The position numbers were made by a program, and so were the translations under genes. The notes under the pieces are model-generated. The model had not been told where the DNA came from and ran no database searches. It saw only the letters and a list, made by a program, of their open reading frames with translations. 39,764 bases of DNA from an uncultured Pseudomonadota bacterium. Lineage in GTDB: Bacteria; Myxococcota_A; UBA796; SXON01. Below, piece by piece: positions 26,446 to 34,623 of the stretch (positions are counted from its first letter, which is position 1; every line of letters begins with the position of its first letter). Where the stretch lies: the NCBI GenBank assembly GCA_903844155.1, contig CAIMSU010000182.1:1-39764 (forward strand). The letters are read 5' to 3'.

Positions 26446-28307
26446 TGGCTGGCCTCCGCACGGGCGACGACGCGCTCGGGCGCGGGGATGGTGACGATCT
26501 TTGAGAGCACCGCTTGCACGATGAACCGCGCGGTGATCGGCGTGCCGTCGTAGTGGACGATGGCGGGGACACGCTTCGGGTCGACCTCCAGCTCGTTCAC
26601 GAGCAGCGAGCGGAGCTGCGAGTCCCGGTTCTGCTCGACGACGAACACGCGGTCATGCTCGGCGATGAACGCCGCGACCTCAGGCCCGAAGGGGAAGGCA
26701 CGGACGCGCATCGCGTCGACGTGGACGCCCTGGGCCTCAAAAGCCTCCAGCGCCTCGTTCATCGCGGGCGCGGTCGAACCGTAGTACAGCACCCCGACGG
26801 GGGTCGGGCCCGACGCCATGCGGATGATTGGCTTGGGAACCAGCGACTTGGCGGTCTCAAACTTGCGCAGGAGGCGGACCATGTTCTCGGTGTAGTCCGG
26901 CCCGGTCTCGCTGTAGCGGGCCATGCGATCCTTGGTCGTCCCCCGCGTGAAGTACGAGCCCTTGGTCGGGTGCGTGCCGGGGTAGGTGCGCCAGGTGATG
27001 CCATCGCCGTCGACATCGAGGTAGCGTCCGAACGCGGCGCCGCCCTCCAGATCGGCGTGGGAGAGGACCTTGCCGCGGTCCATCGCGCGGTTGTCGTCCC
27101 ACCCAAACGGGGCGCAGAGGCGCTCGTTCATGCCGATGTCGAGGTCCAGCATCAAGAAGATTGGCGTCTGCAGCCGCTCCGCGAGATCGAAACATTGGGC
27201 CGAGAAGTCAAAGGCCTCTTTGGGGTCCTCCGGGAACAGCAGCACGTGCTTGGTGTCGCCGTGCGAGGCATAGGCGCACAGCAGCACGTCGGACTGTTGC
27301 GTCCGCGTCGGCATCCCCGTCGACGGTCCGCCGCGCTGCACGTCGATGAGCACAGCCGGGATCTCGGCGAAATAGGCGAGGCCGATGAACTCTTGCATCA
27401 GGGAAATGCCGGGGCCGCTGGTACAGGTGAACGCCCTCGCGCCATTCCAACCCGCACCAACCACGATGCCGATGGACGCGATCTCATCCTCGCCCTGGAT
27501 GATCGCAAACTTGTTCTTGCCGGTCTCGGGCTCGACGCGAAGCTTGGAGCAGTAGCGCATGAACGCTTCGGCCGTCGACGTCGATGGCGTGATGGGGTAC
27601 CACGCGCACACTGTCGCCCCCCCATAGACAGCGCCCAATGCCGCCGCCGCGTTCCCCTCCACAAAGATCCGGTCGCCAACCTGGTCGCTGCGCCGTACGC
27701 GCAGGCCGATGGCCCGGAGGTTCTCCTTCGCCCACTCATACCCGAGCGTCAACGCCTCCAGGTTGGGCTTCAGCAGCTTCTCCTTGCCCTTGTACTGCTC
27801 GCCGATGAGCTGGGAGACGACCGGGAGCTCCACGTCGAGCAGCGCTGAGAGCGCGCCGACGTAGATGATGTTCTTGAAGAGCTGCCGCTGCCGGGCGTCC
27901 GTGTAGCGCTCGTTGCAGATGCCCGTGAGCGGCATGCCGATGACCGTGATGTCCGTGCGAAACCTGGACGGGGGCATCGGCTTGGTCGAATCATAAAACA
28001 GGTAGCCCCCGGCTTCCAACTCCTGAACGTCCTTGTCCCAGGTCTGCGGGTTCATGGCGACGAGGAGGTCCACCCCGCCGCGCCGCCCAAGGTGGCCAGC
28101 CTCGCTCACGCGAAGCTCGTACCATGTCGGCAAACCCTGGATGTTGGACGGGAAGATGTTGCGCGGGGCGATGGGTACGCCCATCCGCATGATGCTTTTG
28201 GCAAAGAGCAGGTTCGCGGAGGCGGAGCCGGAGCCGTTGACGTTCGCGAACTTGATGACAAAGTCGTTCGTGGCCTGCAGCGCGCGAACGTTGGAAGTAC
28301 CGTTCAT
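26442..28307 (-). CDS. korA: 2-oxoacid:ferredoxin oxidoreductase, fused gamma-alpha subunit
   Basis: 621-aa partner of KorB. Residues about 10-200 are the gamma domain (VNGSGSASANLLFAKSIMRM and IQGLPTWYELRVSEAG). From about 215 the alpha, pyrimidine-binding domain has GNAAAALGAVYGGATVCAWYPITPS, CTSGPGISLMQEFIGLAYFAE and the TRTQQSDVLLCAYASHGD region. The ATG at 28307 overlaps the flavoprotein stop as ATGA. An in-frame extension upstream reads antisense-like Arg/Pro-rich sequence and is rejected. It forms the catalytic heterodimer with KorB. Confidence 0.93.
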   Translation of the reverse strand: MNGTSNVRALQATNDFVIKFANVNGSGSASANLLFAKSIMRMGVPIAPRNIFPSNIQGLPTWYELRVSEAGHLGRRGGVDLLVAMNPQTWDKDVQELEAGGYLFYDSTKPMPPSRFRTDITVIGMPLTGICNERYTDARQRQLFKNIIYVGALSALLDVELPVVSQLIGEQYKGKEKLLKPNLEALTLGYEWAKENLRAIGLRVRRSDQVGDRIFVEGNAAAALGAVYGGATVCAWYPITPSTSTAEAFMRYCSKLRVEPETGKNKFAIIQGEDEIASIGIVVGAGWNGARAFTCTSGPGISLMQEFIGLAYFAEIPAVLIDVQRGGPSTGMPTRTQQSDVLLCAYASHGDTKHVLLFPEDPKEAFDFSAQCFDLAERLQTPIFLMLDLDIGMNERLCAPFGWDDNRAMDRGKVLSHADLEGGAAFGRYLDVDGDGITWRTYPGTHPTKGSYFTRGTTKDRMARYSETGPDYTENMVRLLRKFETAKSLVPKPIIRMASGPTPVGVLYYGSTAPAMNEALEAFEAQGVHVDAMRVRAFPFGPEVAAFIAEHDRVFVVEQNRDSQLRSLLVNELEVDPKRVPAIVHYDGTPITARFIVQAVLSKIVTIPAPERVVARAEASQ

Positions 28308-30133
28308 TTGGCCCCCACTGGCGCGTGGCTGCGGCACGCGTGCCCGGCGTGCGTGATCGAGATCAGGTATTTCTGCATGTCCCAAGCGCCGGTCGGGCAG
28401 CGCTCGGCACAAAGGCCGCAATGAAGGCAGACATCCTCGTCCTTGATCATGACGCGGGTCGTCTTGAGCGGGGTCGACACGTAGAGGTCCTGCGACGTGT
28501 TGTTCGCGGGCACGCGCAAGCGCTCGCGCAGCTCACTCTCGGTCTCCTCGGCCGTCGGCGCGACGAAGTTGATTGTGTCCGTCGGGCAGATGTCCATGCA
28601 CGCGTCGCACTCGATGCACAGGTTCGTGGAGAACACGGTCTGCACGTCGCAGTTCAGGCAGCGCTGCGCCTCGGCCAACCCCGCCTTGAGGTCAAACCCA
28701 AGCTCGACCTCCATCTTGATGTCGCGCAGCGTGAGCTTCGGGTCGCGATGCGGGACCTTGTAGCGGTCCTCGTTGGAGATGTCGTTGTCGTAGCTCCACT
28801 CGTGAATGCCCATCTTCTGACTGGAGATTTTCACGCCGGGGGCGGGCCGATCCGAGATGTCCTCGTCGTGGCAGAGCTTGTCGATGCTCACGGCCGCTTC
28901 GTGCCCGTGCGCGACCGCCCAGATGATGTTCTTGGGGCCGAACGCCGCATCGCCGCCGAAGAAGACCCGCGGGTGCGAGGAGCGCAGGGTCTTCTCGTCC
29001 ACGATCGGCATTCCCCACCGGTCAAACTCGATGCCACAGTCCCGCTCGATCCACGGAAAGCTGTTCTCCTGCCCAACCGCCACGAGGACGTCGTCCGCCG
29101 CGACCCATTCGTCCGCCTCGCCCGTCGGGACGAGGTTGCGACGGCCTTTTGCGTCGCGCTCGGCCTTCACCTTCTCAAACGTCACCCCGGTGAGCTTCGG
29201 CTTCCCGTCGGGGCCCGGTTCGTGCGTAAACGCCTTCGGAACAAGGAAGTTGAAGATCGGGATGCCCTCATGCCGGGCATCCTCCTTCTCCCACGGGCTC
29301 GCCTTCATCTCTTCGTAGCCGGACCGGACGATGACCTTGACCTCGTCGCCCCCGAGCCGACGGGAGGTGCGGCAGCAGTCCATGGCCGTGTTTCCACCGC
29401 CGAGCACGATGACGCGCTTCCCGATCTTCGTGGTGTGCCCGAACGAAACGCTGGACAGCCAGTCGATGCCGATGTGGATGTTGGCGCTGGCTTCCTGCCG
29501 ACCCGGGATCTCCAGCTCGCGCCCTCGCGGTGCGCCCGTGCCGACGAAGATCGCGTCGTAGTCCTCTTCGAGCAGCGCCTTCATCGACTCGATGCGGTGG
29601 CCGAGGCGCATTTCGGGCTCGAGCGCGGTGATGTACCCGACCTCCTCGTCCAGCACGGATTCCGGCAGGCGGAACTTGGGGATCTGCGTCCGCATCATCC
29701 CACCCGCGAACGGGTCGGCCTCGTAGATCACGACGTGGTAGCCCTGGGGCAGCAGGTCGCGGGCCACGGCGAGGGAGGCGGGACCGGCGCCGATGCAGGC
29801 GATCTTCTTGCCGTTCTTCTCGGCCGGCGGCTTTGGCATGCGGTCGCGGACGTCGTCCTTGTTGTCGGCCGCGACGCGCTTGAGGCGGCAAATGGCGACG
29901 GGCTCCTCGTCGACCCGTCCCCGGCGACAGGCCGGCTCGCACGGCCGGTCGCAGGTGCGGCCGAGAACGCCGGGAAAGACGTTGGACTCCCAGTTCACCA
30001 TGTAGGCGTCGCTGTACTTGCCGTCCGCGATGAGGCGGATGTACTCGGGCACCGGCGTGTGCGCCGGGCAGGCGAGCTGGCAGTCGACGACCTTGTGGAA
30101 GTAGTCGGGGTTCGTGATGTCGGTGGGTTTCAC
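28304..30133 (-). CDS. GltD/NfnB-like FAD oxidoreductase with fused ferredoxin domains
   Basis: 609-aa iron-sulfur flavoprotein. The N-terminal domain (residues 1-100) carries the GltD-type cluster cysteines C18, C22, C61, C65 and C69. The FAD-binding GAGPAS is near 115 and the NAD(P)-binding GGGNTAMDCCRTSRRLGGDE near 260. The second FAD motif ends VFFGGDAAFGPKNIIWAVAHG. The C-terminal part adds two ferredoxin-like sites: CIECDACMDICPTDTI and a separate CLHCGLCAERCPTGAW. GTG start at 30133; the stop overlaps korA (ATGA). The architecture suggests it passes electrons between KorAB-reduced ferredoxin centres and NAD(P). GltB, the large glutamate synthase subunit, is not present nearby, so a glutamate synthase role is unlikely. 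Confidence 0.9.
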   Translation of the reverse strand: MKPTDITNPDYFHKVVDCQLACPAHTPVPEYIRLIADGKYSDAYMVNWESNVFPGVLGRTCDRPCEPACRRGRVDEEPVAICRLKRVAADNKDDVRDRMPKPPAEKNGKKIACIGAGPASLAVARDLLPQGYHVVIYEADPFAGGMMRTQIPKFRLPESVLDEEVGYITALEPEMRLGHRIESMKALLEEDYDAIFVGTGAPRGRELEIPGRQEASANIHIGIDWLSSVSFGHTTKIGKRVIVLGGGNTAMDCCRTSRRLGGDEVKVIVRSGYEEMKASPWEKEDARHEGIPIFNFLVPKAFTHEPGPDGKPKLTGVTFEKVKAERDAKGRRNLVPTGEADEWVAADDVLVAVGQENSFPWIERDCGIEFDRWGMPIVDEKTLRSSHPRVFFGGDAAFGPKNIIWAVAHGHEAAVSIDKLCHDEDISDRPAPGVKISSQKMGIHEWSYDNDISNEDRYKVPHRDPKLTLRDIKMEVELGFDLKAGLAEAQRCLNCDVQTVFSTNLCIECDACMDICPTDTINFVAPTAEETESELRERLRVPANNTSQDLYVSTPLKTTRVMIKDEDVCLHCGLCAERCPTGAWDMQKYLISITHAGHACRSHAPVGAK

Positions 30134-30179
30134 GGGCCCGCGTCTATCACGGGGCGGGCCGAAACGCGCTCTCCGACGG

Positions 30180-31166
30180 TCAGCGCGGAGCCGGCAATAG
30201 ACGGATCCACGCGATCTCCGGGGGCGCTCGCCAGCGCATCGGCGCCACGGACCAGCCGATGCCCCGGTGGACGAAGAGCCACGTCTGTCGCCCATTTCCG
30301 GACGGTCGGGCGTACCAGCCCCACGGGTAGGCGCCGCTGCCCTTCGGCAGGAAGAAGGGGCCGGTGAGCGGGAGGCGGATCTGGCCGGCGTGGGTGTGGC
30401 CGGCGAGGACGCAGAAGACGTCGGGGTGGACGAGGTCGTCAAAGAGGACGGGCGAGTGGGTGAGCGTGAGCGTGGGGGTGCCGTCGAGGTCGGCGTAGGC
30501 GGCGGCGACGTCGGGCGTGCCGGCGAGGGCGTCGTCGGTGCCGGCGAGGCGGATGGGCCCGACGCGGACGGAGCGGTTGTGGAGCAGGGGGATGCCGGCC
30601 TCAGCGAGGACGGCGCGCCACTGTTCGCGGAGAAGCTCCTTTTGTGCGGCGACGTTTCCCGAGTAGGCGGGGTGGTGGGGCGAGCGGGTGTCGGGGTTCA
30701 GGCCCCAGTATTCCCAGTTGCCGATGACGGCCCAGGTGCCGAGCCGGGCGCGCGGGAGGCCGGCGAGAAACCGGCGGGTGACCTCGGGATCGTAGCCGCG
30801 GGCGACGACGTCGCCGGTGATGACCAGCAGGTCGGGCGTCGCCGAGACCAGCGCCTCCGTCAGCCGGTCGACCCAGGGTTCGGCGCCACGAAGGTGGACG
30901 TCCGAGATGTGCAGCACGGAGAGCTGCTCCTGGAGTCCCGGCACCGGCACCCCGTGCTCCGTCGTCTCCCAGCACCCCAGCTCACTCCACCGCCCCACTC
31001 CCCGAAAACGCTCGGATCCGCCCTCTGCGATTCCGAGCGTTTTGGAGCCGCCGGGAGCGGGCGCGGGCGGAACGCGACCGGCAGCCGGGAACACCTCGCC
31101 GCGCCTTACGCCCCGGCTCACGCCCCGCACGAACTTCCACGCCTGCTGCAGTTCCTGAAGGGTCAC
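30180..31166 (-). CDS. calcineurin-like metallophosphoesterase with REP inserted in frame
   Basis: 328-aa protein. The metal-binding motifs are DVH (in SVLHISDVHLRG), GDVV, GNWEY, and GHTHAGQIRLP, giving the YkuE/YaeI-type phosphoesterase order. In place of the usual GNHD/E, the His is Trp (GNWEYW). The N-terminal 30 residues, LQELQQAWKFVRGVSRGVRR, and the segment from HGVPVPGLQEQL onward look like a normal family start. Between them lies a Pro/Gly/Ser-rich stretch encoded partly by REP copy 3. The GTG start has AAAGG about 4 nt upstream. Divergent from the inositol-phosphatase gene. Might be a phospholipid or nucleotide phosphodiesterase. Confidence 0.85.
   Translation of the reverse strand: MTLQELQQAWKFVRGVSRGVRRGEVFPAAGRVPPAPAPGGSKTLGIAEGGSERFRGVGRWSELGCWETTEHGVPVPGLQEQLSVLHISDVHLRGAEPWVDRLTEALVSATPDLLVITGDVVARGYDPEVTRRFLAGLPRARLGTWAVIGNWEYWGLNPDTRSPHHPAYSGNVAAQKELLREQWRAVLAEAGIPLLHNRSVRVGPIRLAGTDDALAGTPDVAAAYADLDGTPTLTLTHSPVLFDDLVHPDVFCVLAGHTHAGQIRLPLTGPFFLPKGSGAYPWGWYARPSGNGRQTWLFVHRGIGWSVAPMRWRAPPEIAWIRLLPAPR
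31005..31043 (-). repeat. REP element copy 3, inside a coding region
   Basis: Perfect 12-bp stem AAAACGCTCGGA (31005-31016) pairing with TCCGAGCGTTTT (31032-31043). The 27-bp core (31011-31037) has the same length and pattern as REP copies 1 and 2: CTC-R-GAATCG-N3-AGGGCG-N2-TC-Y-GAG on the minus strand, about 20 of 27 identical. It is translated as residues of the phosphoesterase N-terminal linker (around SKTLGIAEGGSERFRG). Confidence 0.8.
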
Positions 31167-31218
31167 GGGGCCTTTGTCGCCTCGCCCTCGCCCTATCCGC
31201 CCGCCGGATTACCCGTCG

Positions 31219-32064
31219 ATGATGCCCGACCTGGATCTCCGGCACCTCACCCTCGCGGCCGAACGTGCGGCGCTGGACGCCGTCCGCTACCTGAGCCGTC
31301 GCCCGGAGACGGTCTCGCACAAGGGCGCGATCGATCTGGTGACCGAGGTGGATCTGGCGTCCGAGGCGGCGATCCGGCGGTCGTTCGCGGAGAGCACGCC
31401 GGAGATTCCGGTGCAGGGCGAGGAGGGTGGTGGCGTGACGACGGGCCTGCGCTGGGTCGTGGACCCGCTGGACGGGACGACCAACTTCGTCCACGACTAC
31501 CCGTCCTACTGCGTCAGCATCGCGCTGGTGGACGGCGATGATCCGCTCGTTGGCGCGATCGCCGAGCCGATCCGGGGGCGGCTGTACCTGGGTGCGAAGG
31601 GGTTGGGCGCGCGCGTGTCCTGGCGCGACGGGGAGGCCGCCGTCCAACGGCCGTTGCGCGTCTCGCAGGTCCGGACGCTCGAAGGTGCAATGGGCGTGAC
31701 GGGCTTTCCGTACGACAGGCGGGAGAACGCCGCCTTCTACCTATCCTTCGTGGAACGGGCGCTGAGGTCCTCCCAGGCCATCCGGCGCAGCGGGTCTGCG
31801 GCGATGGATCTGGCGACGCTGTCCTCGGGTGCGAGCGACTACTTCTGGGAGTTCGGCCTCAAAGCCTGGGATACGTCCGCCGGCGTCCTGTTGACCACCG
31901 AGGCGGGCGGTGTCGTCAGCCGACTGGACGGCAGCGCCCATCGGCCGGGCGATCCCGAGATCGTCGCCTCCAACGGCTGGTTACACGCAGACGTTCTCCG
32001 CATGCTCGCCGCCCTGCCCGAGCGCCCTCTCACCCCCTACCCCGAGCGTCAGGACCCGCGATGA
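31219..32064 (+). CDS. inositol monophosphatase family protein
   Basis: 281-aa cytoplasmic Mg-dependent, Li-sensitive-type phosphatase fold. The metal/substrate motifs are GEEGGG near the N-terminal third, then WVVDPLDGTTNFVHDYPSYC, and later LKAWDTSAGVLLTTEAGG. Substrate could be inositol phosphate, a sugar bisphosphate or a nucleotide bisphosphate (CysQ-like). ATG at 31219 (or the next codon, also ATG); an upstream TTG reading would add a Pro/Arg-rich stretch and is unlikely. The stop overlaps the next gene's ATG as ATGA. Divergent from the phosphoesterase. Confidence 0.92.
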   Translation: MMPDLDLRHLTLAAERAALDAVRYLSRRPETVSHKGAIDLVTEVDLASEAAIRRSFAESTPEIPVQGEEGGGVTTGLRWVVDPLDGTTNFVHDYPSYCVSIALVDGDDPLVGAIAEPIRGRLYLGAKGLGARVSWRDGEAAVQRPLRVSQVRTLEGAMGVTGFPYDRRENAAFYLSFVERALRSSQAIRRSGSAAMDLATLSSGASDYFWEFGLKAWDTSAGVLLTTEAGGVVSRLDGSAHRPGDPEIVASNGWLHADVLRMLAALPERPLTPYPERQDPR

Positions 32065-32576
32065 TCCCGTTCTTCTTGGCCTTTTCGCTGGCCCTCCCGA
32101 CCGCCCACGCCGCCGATGGCCAGATCACGCTCCTCATCACAAACGCCAAGGACGTGGCGAAAAAGCAGGCAGGATCGGCCGTTGTGACGATGGCCAGCGT
32201 GTTCATGGACATCGACAAGAAGACGCAGAAGGTGATCGCCAAGCGGCTGACGGAGGGGCTCGCCGCGCAGGGCATCCAGGCTACGGTCGAGGCTGAGACG
32301 ATCTCGTTCCCGTCGCCCGGCTACAGCAACTTCTGCATGTGGGAGCCGGCGAGCAATTCCCTGGTCCCCGTGACGCTCGCGATGGCGGATTACCGGGTTC
32401 TGGACGTGGACATCCAGAATGTCGACGAGGTCGTCGCCAGCCAGTCGAGCAGCATGATCGTGGACGTGGCGCACTTGATCGGCATCGATCTGAAGGGCGA
32501 GGTGAACGCGCGGGCGGCCCCGATCCTGCTGCAGCAACTTCAAGCGCAAGGGATCAACGCCGTCGCCGCCTGGTAG
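32061..32576 (+). CDS. exported hypothetical protein, 171 aa
   Basis: Signal peptide MIPFFLAFSLALPTAHA with an AHA cleavage site, then a mature domain of about 150 residues alternating strands and helices (QITLLITNAKDVAKKQ, QKVIAKRLTEGLAAQGIQA, EVNARAAPILLQQLQAQGI). It is probably periplasmic. No family recognised. The N-terminal pattern of small conserved Lys/Val residues and paired helices could belong to a DUF of LPS/efflux-related periplasmic proteins, but I cannot name it. ATGA overlap with the phosphatase gene makes co-translation likely. Confidence 0.72.
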   Translation: MIPFFLAFSLALPTAHAADGQITLLITNAKDVAKKQAGSAVVTMASVFMDIDKKTQKVIAKRLTEGLAAQGIQATVEAETISFPSPGYSNFCMWEPASNSLVPVTLAMADYRVLDVDIQNVDEVVASQSSSMIVDVAHLIGIDLKGEVNARAAPILLQQLQAQGINAVAAW

Positions 32577-33110
32577 TTACCAGACCTTCCACCAGGACTT
32601 CTGGCCGGCGGGCGGTTCACGGACAAGGCCGGTGACGACCCCCTGTGCGATCGTGAGCGGGAACGCGCAGACGCGGTCAGCGCGAGCGTTGTCGAAGCCA
32701 GCACGCGTCTCGGCGAGCAGCGCGCGTCGATGGCGGTCCGTGTCGACCATCACGGTGATGCGGCCGCGCATGGGCACGCTCGCGAGCAGGTTGTGGGTCT
32801 GCAACCGCGTGCTCGCCATCTGGAGGCGGGGTTGGTCGAGGAGCACCTCGGCCGCCTCCGGGGCGACGATGGAGAGCTGGTTCTCGCCGCTCGCAGTCCA
32901 CGTGTGTGGCAGGCCCTTCAGCCAACTCAAGGCTTCCTCCCGGGATTTTGGGTCGACCTGGTCGCGGGGGACCACGCGGTGGGTCTCGCTGCGGACGATC
33001 GCGACCCACGGCGAGGCGTCCGCAGCGCCCTCCACGACGTATCGGCCGGACGCGGTTCGCACCCCCGGCCAGCCGGGGCCGTAGAGTCGAAGGATCAGCG
33101 CCTCGTTCAT
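32577..33110 (-). CDS. hypothetical protein, 177 aa
   Basis: Unrecognised soluble protein. It starts with MNEALILRLYGPGWPGVRTA, has a Trp-containing central region (LKGLPHTWTASGENQLSIVA), a helix rich in Arg/Leu, and a C-terminal Trp-Trp-Lys-Val-Trp. No signal peptide, no cysteine cluster. It abuts the 171-aa exported protein convergently (no gap) and is divergent from the DUF3347 gene. Confidence 0.68.
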   Translation of the reverse strand: MNEALILRLYGPGWPGVRTASGRYVVEGAADASPWVAIVRSETHRVVPRDQVDPKSREEALSWLKGLPHTWTASGENQLSIVAPEAAEVLLDQPRLQMASTRLQTHNLLASVPMRGRITVMVDTDRHRRALLAETRAGFDNARADRVCAFPLTIAQGVVTGLVREPPAGQKSWWKVW

Positions 33111-33229
33111 GTCCGTAGGGTAGACCTATTGCCGGGCTACGTCCACTTCTGCCGGGGGGATACGGCGTCTGACGGTTTTGCGGTCCGGGTCGGCAACGGC
33201 GGCGATACACTTTGGATGGAGTCACCGCC

Positions 33230-33664
33230 GTGATCCCTCTCTTCCTCGCCCTCCGCGCACTCGCAGCTTCCCCGGCCAGCCCCGGAGAGCCCCTCGCTCA
33301 CTACGACGCCGTGCGCGTCGCGCTCGTCGCTGACAACCTCGTCGCTGCCGAAGCTGCGGCCCGTGAACTTGCGACGGGTGGAGACGCGGCGCTGGCGACG
33401 GCGGCGCAAGGGGTGGGCTCGGCGCCCGACCTCGCGAGCGCCCGGGCGGCGTTTTCGGCGCTCTCGCGGGCGTACATCAGCGAGCTGGCGTCGCAGCCAT
33501 CGCCGCCGAAGGTCTCCGTGTACCATTGCCCGATGTACCAGGGATTTGCCTGGTGGGTTCAGCCGAAGGCCGGGATCGCGAACCCCTACCTGGGGCAGCA
33601 GATGCCGGGGTGTGGGGAGGAGATGTCGCTGAAGGCGGCGGCGAAGGCTGCGTCGACGCCATGA
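33230..33664 (+). CDS. exported DUF3347 metal-binding protein
   Basis: The 144-aa precursor has a signal peptide of about 15 residues (MIPLFLALRALAAS), chosen from a GTG at 33230 because it matches the short signals seen elsewhere; an ATG at 33212 adds six residues. The body is the DUF3347 domain: a helical region (YDAVRVALVADNLVAAEAAA) and then VSVYHCPMYQGFAWWVQPK, NPYLGQQMPGCGEEM. The Cys-Pro-Met and Cys-Gly-Glu-x-Met motifs are those found in copper-related periplasmic efflux proteins. Coupled (ATGA) to an outer-membrane barrel gene, which supports a metal transport or resistance role. Confidence 0.82.
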   Translation: MIPLFLALRALAASPASPGEPLAHYDAVRVALVADNLVAAEAAARELATGGDAALATAAQGVGSAPDLASARAAFSALSRAYISELASQPSPPKVSVYHCPMYQGFAWWVQPKAGIANPYLGQQMPGCGEEMSLKAAAKAASTP

Positions 33665-34575
33665 CCCTCCTCCTCCTCGCGCTGACCGTCTCGCGAGCGC
33701 ACGCCGCGGCCTGCGTGTGCGGGCGCAACGTGGCGCTGCCGAGCCCGGGCGTGCTGCGGCCGTGGGCGGGGGTGTTCGCGCTCGACTACGGCGCGCGGCT
33801 GGAGGCGAACGACAGCCTGTGGCGTGGCTTTGGCGTCAACGACCTGTACGGAAACAGCATGGAAGGCATGTACATGCCGCCGATGCTAGTGCACACGGCG
33901 TCCCTGTCGGCCACGCTGGGGTTGCCGGCACACTTCTCCGTCTCGACCACGCTGCCGTACATGTACAAGAACAACCTTGGTGTCTCGGAGATGCCGGGGG
34001 ACACGGATCTCGCCTCGTTCAACGACGTGGACCTGACCGGTCACTGGGCGTGGCAGTCGGACGACAAGCAAGCGTTCGTGGCGACGTCGCTGGGACCGAC
34101 GTTTCCGACGGGCACGGTGGTGCCGTACAGCCCGGTGCGATCGGGGCGCGGGGTGATGGGCGGAACGGCCTCGGCCAGCGCGGGGGTGAAGGCGACACCG
34201 CACGTGGCGCTCGCGGCGCAGGTCAGCGGGGCGACGGGGTTTGGGGCCGACAGCACCGGCTACACCGTCGGAAGCACGGCGAGCGTGGTGGCCGGCGCGC
34301 AGTGGACGCCACGCGAGGGCGGACGCCTGAGCTTCGCAGCGCTCGGGATCGAGCGGTGGGCGGGCGAGGACAAGCAGGACGACTACTACTTGAAGAACAG
34401 CGGCTCGCTCATCACGGACATCGCGTTGGTGGGAACGTTCACGTTCTGGGAGAGCGACGTGCGCTCCGCGGGGGTGACGTTGCGCGCGCAGGTTCCGCTG
34501 TACCAGGTCATCGGCGACCCGATGTACGCCGAGAATTTCGGTGGGAGCGCCGGGGTGACGGTGGTGGCGTTCTGA
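33661..34575 (+). CDS. putative outer-membrane beta-barrel protein, 304 aa
   Basis: Signal peptide MTLLLLALTVSRAHA, then a Cys-Val-Cys near the mature N-terminus and about 290 residues of alternating strands with aromatic girdles (SATLGLPAHFSVSTTLPYMY, AFVATSLGPTFPTGTVVPYS, and a closing strand GSAGVTVVAF ending in Phe). The terminal aromatic residue and periodicity match outer-membrane barrels. It resembles the transporter or MetA-pathway-type DUF families. The ATG overlaps the DUF3347 stop. A metal-related porin is the most economical guess, from neighbourhood only. Confidence 0.78.
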   Translation: MTLLLLALTVSRAHAAACVCGRNVALPSPGVLRPWAGVFALDYGARLEANDSLWRGFGVNDLYGNSMEGMYMPPMLVHTASLSATLGLPAHFSVSTTLPYMYKNNLGVSEMPGDTDLASFNDVDLTGHWAWQSDDKQAFVATSLGPTFPTGTVVPYSPVRSGRGVMGGTASASAGVKATPHVALAAQVSGATGFGADSTGYTVGSTASVVAGAQWTPREGGRLSFAALGIERWAGEDKQDDYYLKNSGSLITDIALVGTFTFWESDVRSAGVTLRAQVPLYQVIGDPMYAENFGGSAGVTVVAF

Positions 34576-34623
34576 GCGGCCGCGGGCCGACTCAAAACCG
34601 GGCCGGCTGGATACGGGGCGCGC

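Noticed and set aside
28325-30367. Open frame of about 680 codons antisense to the flavoprotein
   Set aside because: Same antisense effect; the minus-strand gene has unambiguous cofactor motifs.
33177-33210. Promoter TACACT upstream of the DUF3347 gene
   Set aside because: No -35 element at suitable spacing.
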